Assembly: GCA_018267435.1 (NCBI GenBank) | Contig: JAFDYM010000281.1 | Coordinates: 1-7,661, forward strand | Reading direction: 5' to 3' | Source of the DNA: Bacteroidota bacterium | GTDB taxonomy: Bacteria > Bacteroidota > Bacteroidia > Chitinophagales > LD1 | DNA length: 7,661 nt | Part shown: positions 6,267 to 7,661 of the stretch, piece by piece | Numbering within the stretch: position 1 is the stretch's first letter | Layout of the letters: each line of letters opens with the position of its first letter | Notes under the pieces: model-generated | The model's database searches: none | Seen by the model: the letters and a program-made list of their open reading frames with translations, nothing else | Told to the model about the DNA's origin: nothing | Translations under genes and position numbers: made by a program

Positions 6267-6767
6267 TTATTTTTCTTCTTCAAGGCGCTTTTTGTCGCGC
6301 TCTATCAGGCCTTCCGCCAATTCGCTTAAAAGGGGTATAAGCTGCTTGGTCTTCTTCTCGCCAATTATCTCGGCAAAGTCGTCAACCAGTACCATGCCGC
6401 AGCTATTAAAGTATTGCAGAAAGTCGGCGCCTTGGTTGTTTACAGATATTACCTTCGCTCGGCTATCCTTAGGGTCTGGGTTCACATCTATAAACCCAAA
6501 TTTTTCAAGCTGCATTACCATTTTGCTCATGGCTTGCTTGCTTACACGGGCACGCCTTGCAAGTTCGTTGTTGTTTACACTATCGGTACCCACTATACTT
6601 ATAAGGCGAAGGTGGTCGGGCTGTAAGTTCTCCCAACCATCTGCTTTCCACCTTACCGATGCCCACTCGTGTACATAGCGGTATATAATGTAAATAAGGC
6701 GACCTGGATTGGCTTTACGCTTATCCATCCAGTCTTCAAGTTGCTTTGTTCTTTTCTTATCTAACAT
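6267..6767 (-). CDS. MarR-family transcriptional regulator
   Basis: A 166-residue winged-helix dimeric repressor-type protein. The N-terminal helices (about 1-45) and C-terminal helices (about 115-160) would form the dimer. The DNA-binding part covers LQPDHLRLISIVG (48-60), NNNELARRARVSKQAMSKMVMQLEKFGFI (65-93; recognition helix around VSKQAMSKMVMQLE) and the wing NPDPKDSRAKVISV (96-109) with the conserved Asp and Arg. The family usually represses a divergent gene and itself, and is released by small phenolic or lipophilic ligands. The layout fits: a thioesterase follows it and an EmrA-like efflux gene diverges from it. Its promoter (TTG at 6833-6831, TACATTTG at 6810-6803) starts inside the shared operator region. 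The leader carries GTGGAG about 10 nt before the ATG. The ATG at 6767 is the first in frame after that promoter. Confidence 0.92.
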   Translation of the reverse strand: MLDKKRTKQLEDWMDKRKANPGRLIYIIYRYVHEWASVRWKADGWENLQPDHLRLISIVGTDSVNNNELARRARVSKQAMSKMVMQLEKFGFIDVNPDPKDSRAKVISVNNQGADFLQYFNSCGMVLVDDFAEIIGEKKTKQLIPLLSELAEGLIERDKKRLEEEK

Positions 6768-6802
6768 AACGTTTCACTCCACTTTTTCTTCGGTTCGTAG
6801 TG

Positions 6803-6833
6803 CAAATGTAAGCATTAAAAAATAAATAGTCAA
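6803..6833 (-). promoter_or_regulatory. Promoter of the marR-thioesterase operon
   Basis: On the minus strand, the -33 box TTG (6833-6831) is separated by exactly 20 nt from TACATTTG (6810-6803), a perfect match to the Bacteroidota -7 consensus TAnnTTTG. The predicted start of transcription near 6797 leaves a leader of about 30 nt. The -33 TTG is part of the TTGACTA operator half-site. Confidence 0.75.
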
Positions 6834-6854
6834 CCCTATTGACAAATTAGTCAA
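6827..6854. promoter_or_regulatory. Putative MarR operator spanning both -33 boxes
   Basis: TTGACAAATTAGTCAA at 6839-6854 is a 16-bp palindrome with a single mismatched pair, similar in size and form to MarR-family sites. A further half-site TAGTCAA at 6827-6833 repeats the TAGTCAA of the palindrome (6848-6854) 21 bp away, two helical turns. Both facing promoters take their -33 TTG from these half-sites, so a bound regulator would block both. Confidence 0.65.
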
Positions 6855-6869
6855 CTTGGTTTACTTTCG
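6839..6869 (+). promoter_or_regulatory. Promoter of the EmrA-like efflux gene
   Basis: The -33 TTG at 6839-6841 is separated by 20 nt from TACTTTCG at 6862-6869, one mismatch from TAnnTTTG. The predicted start near 6875 gives a leader of roughly 13 nt before the ATG at 6888. The -33 box lies in the left half of the 16-bp palindrome. Confidence 0.65.
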
Positions 6870-6887
6870 CATCGTCAATCATAAAAC

Positions 6888-7661
6888 ATGGAAAACAGCG
6901 ACGACAAAAAAATGACCCCAAAAACAATTATTACCCGTGTAGTATTGGTACTGCTACTATGCGTAGCGGCCTTCTTCGGCTTTAAGAAGATAAACTACGA
7001 AATGCACCACGAAACTACCGACAACGCACAGGTAGAGGCACGCCTAGTGCCGATACTGCCGCGCGTAGCCGGCTATATTAAAACCTTGAACGTAGAAGAC
7101 TACAGCACTGTAAAAAAGGATTCGCTACTGGCTGAAATAGACGATAACGAATTGCAGTTGCAGTTGATAGAGATGGAAGCTGACTTAGCGCAGGCACAAA
7201 CCGACATTGAGAACGCTCGCGCTTCGGTTATAAATGCACAATCGAGTGTAGAGTCGGCTAAGGCAAATCTTGAGGTAGTGCAAGCCCGCCGCGACAAGGC
7301 ACAGAAAGACTATCAGCGCGACCAAAACCTATTGAACGATGCTGCCATAACCCAAAAGCAGGCGGACGATAGCAAGGCCAACTACGATGTAAACAACAAG
7401 CAGTACGATGCTACCAAAAACGATATAAACGTAGCGCAAACCCGTGTAAGCGTTCTACAGGCACAGCTAAAAAAAGCGGAAGCACAGATAGCGGTGAAGA
7501 AAGCACGTATAGACCAACAGAAGCTAAAGCTGAGCTATACTAAGATATATGCTACCAGCAGCGGTAAAATAGGCAAGCGCAATATAGATGAAGGCCAGTT
7601 TGTACAAGCTGGAGCACCTTTGTTTACCATAGTTAACGATGGCGACTTTTGGGTAGTGGCC
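6888..7661 (+). CDS. EmrA/HlyD-family membrane fusion protein of an efflux pump, 3' partial
   Basis: Open from the ATG at 6888 to the window end: 258 codons, no stop. Short cytoplasmic N-terminus (1-12), a transmembrane anchor at about 13-31 (IITRVVLVLLLCVAAFFGF), then TTDNAQVEARLVPILPRVAGYI (43-64), the family's opening of the first lipoyl half, ending near AEIDDNEL (82-89). A long alpha-helical hairpin follows (about 90-212; many Ala, Gln, Lys and Asp). The second lipoyl half (about 215-250) contains IYATSSGKIGKRNIDEGQFV. The last residues, DFWVVA, begin the beta-barrel domain. These proteins sit in the inner membrane and bridge a transporter to an outer-membrane channel. An EmrB-type (MFS DHA2) exporter and a TolC-like protein are expected just downstream but lie outside the window. 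The divergent MarR gene and the shared operator support drug- or ligand-induced expression. Roughly 80-110 residues are probably missing. Confidence 0.9.
   Translation, partial: MENSDDKKMTPKTIITRVVLVLLLCVAAFFGFKKINYEMHHETTDNAQVEARLVPILPRVAGYIKTLNVEDYSTVKKDSLLAEIDDNELQLQLIEMEADLAQAQTDIENARASVINAQSSVESAKANLEVVQARRDKAQKDYQRDQNLLNDAAITQKQADDSKANYDVNNKQYDATKNDINVAQTRVSVLQAQLKKAEAQIAVKKARIDQQKLKLSYTKIYATSSGKIGKRNIDEGQFVQAGAPLFTIVNDGDFWVVA

Noticed and set aside
6229..6678. Plus-strand frames over the MarR-family gene
   Set aside because: Antisense to a well-supported regulator; composition is Ser/Leu/Arg-rich and without motifs.
7100..7297. Minus-strand frame over the EmrA-like gene
   Set aside because: Antisense to the helical hairpin of the membrane fusion protein; the Cys/Ser/Ala-rich text is a typical shadow of Ala/Gln/Asp codons.

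Overview
The window comes from a member of the Bacteroidota, probably a gliding or T9SS-bearing lineage near Chitinophagales, Sphingobacteriales or Flavobacteriales. The evidence is a secreted protein with a type IX secretion (T9SS) C-terminal sorting domain, promoters of the Bacteroidota form TTG-N20-TAnnTTTG, no strong Shine-Dalgarno sites, and a coiled-coil membrane protein family typical of the phylum. Isoleucine is mostly encoded by AUA. No rRNA, tRNA, CRISPR array, transposase or phage gene was seen.

Layout. Positions 1-312 are non-coding as far as I can see. At 313-1239 (+) lies a single-pass membrane coiled-coil protein of unknown function, followed by a clear intrinsic terminator at 1279-1307. 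Convergent to it is a large minus-strand gene (3726-1324) for an 800-residue secreted multidomain protein. Its centre is a lysyl oxidase-type copper amine oxidase domain that keeps the three copper-binding His and the Lys and Tyr precursors of the LTQ cofactor. Upstream on the same strand is a tRNA-dihydrouridine synthase of the DusB/NifR3 type (4861-3824). The divergent gap after it carries a 17-bp-arm perfect inverted repeat. Next is a DinB-superfamily protein (5118-5648, +), then a repeat-rich convergent gap (5649-5817).

The right end looks like a regulated efflux locus. A minus-strand pair, marR-like regulator (6767-6267) and hotdog-fold thioesterase (6255-5818), lies 11 nt apart. It diverges from an EmrA/HlyD-type membrane fusion protein that starts at 6888 and runs off the window. 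The gap between the two directions holds two facing promoters. Both -33 TTG boxes lie inside GTCAA/TTGAC operator half-sites, which suggests that the MarR protein controls both its own operon and the efflux gene.

The most notable content is the lysyl oxidase-like exported protein with its dockerin-like, probable cohesin-like and T9SS modules. Next come the compact MarR operator/promoter arrangement and two intergenic inverted-repeat elements that do not look like terminators.
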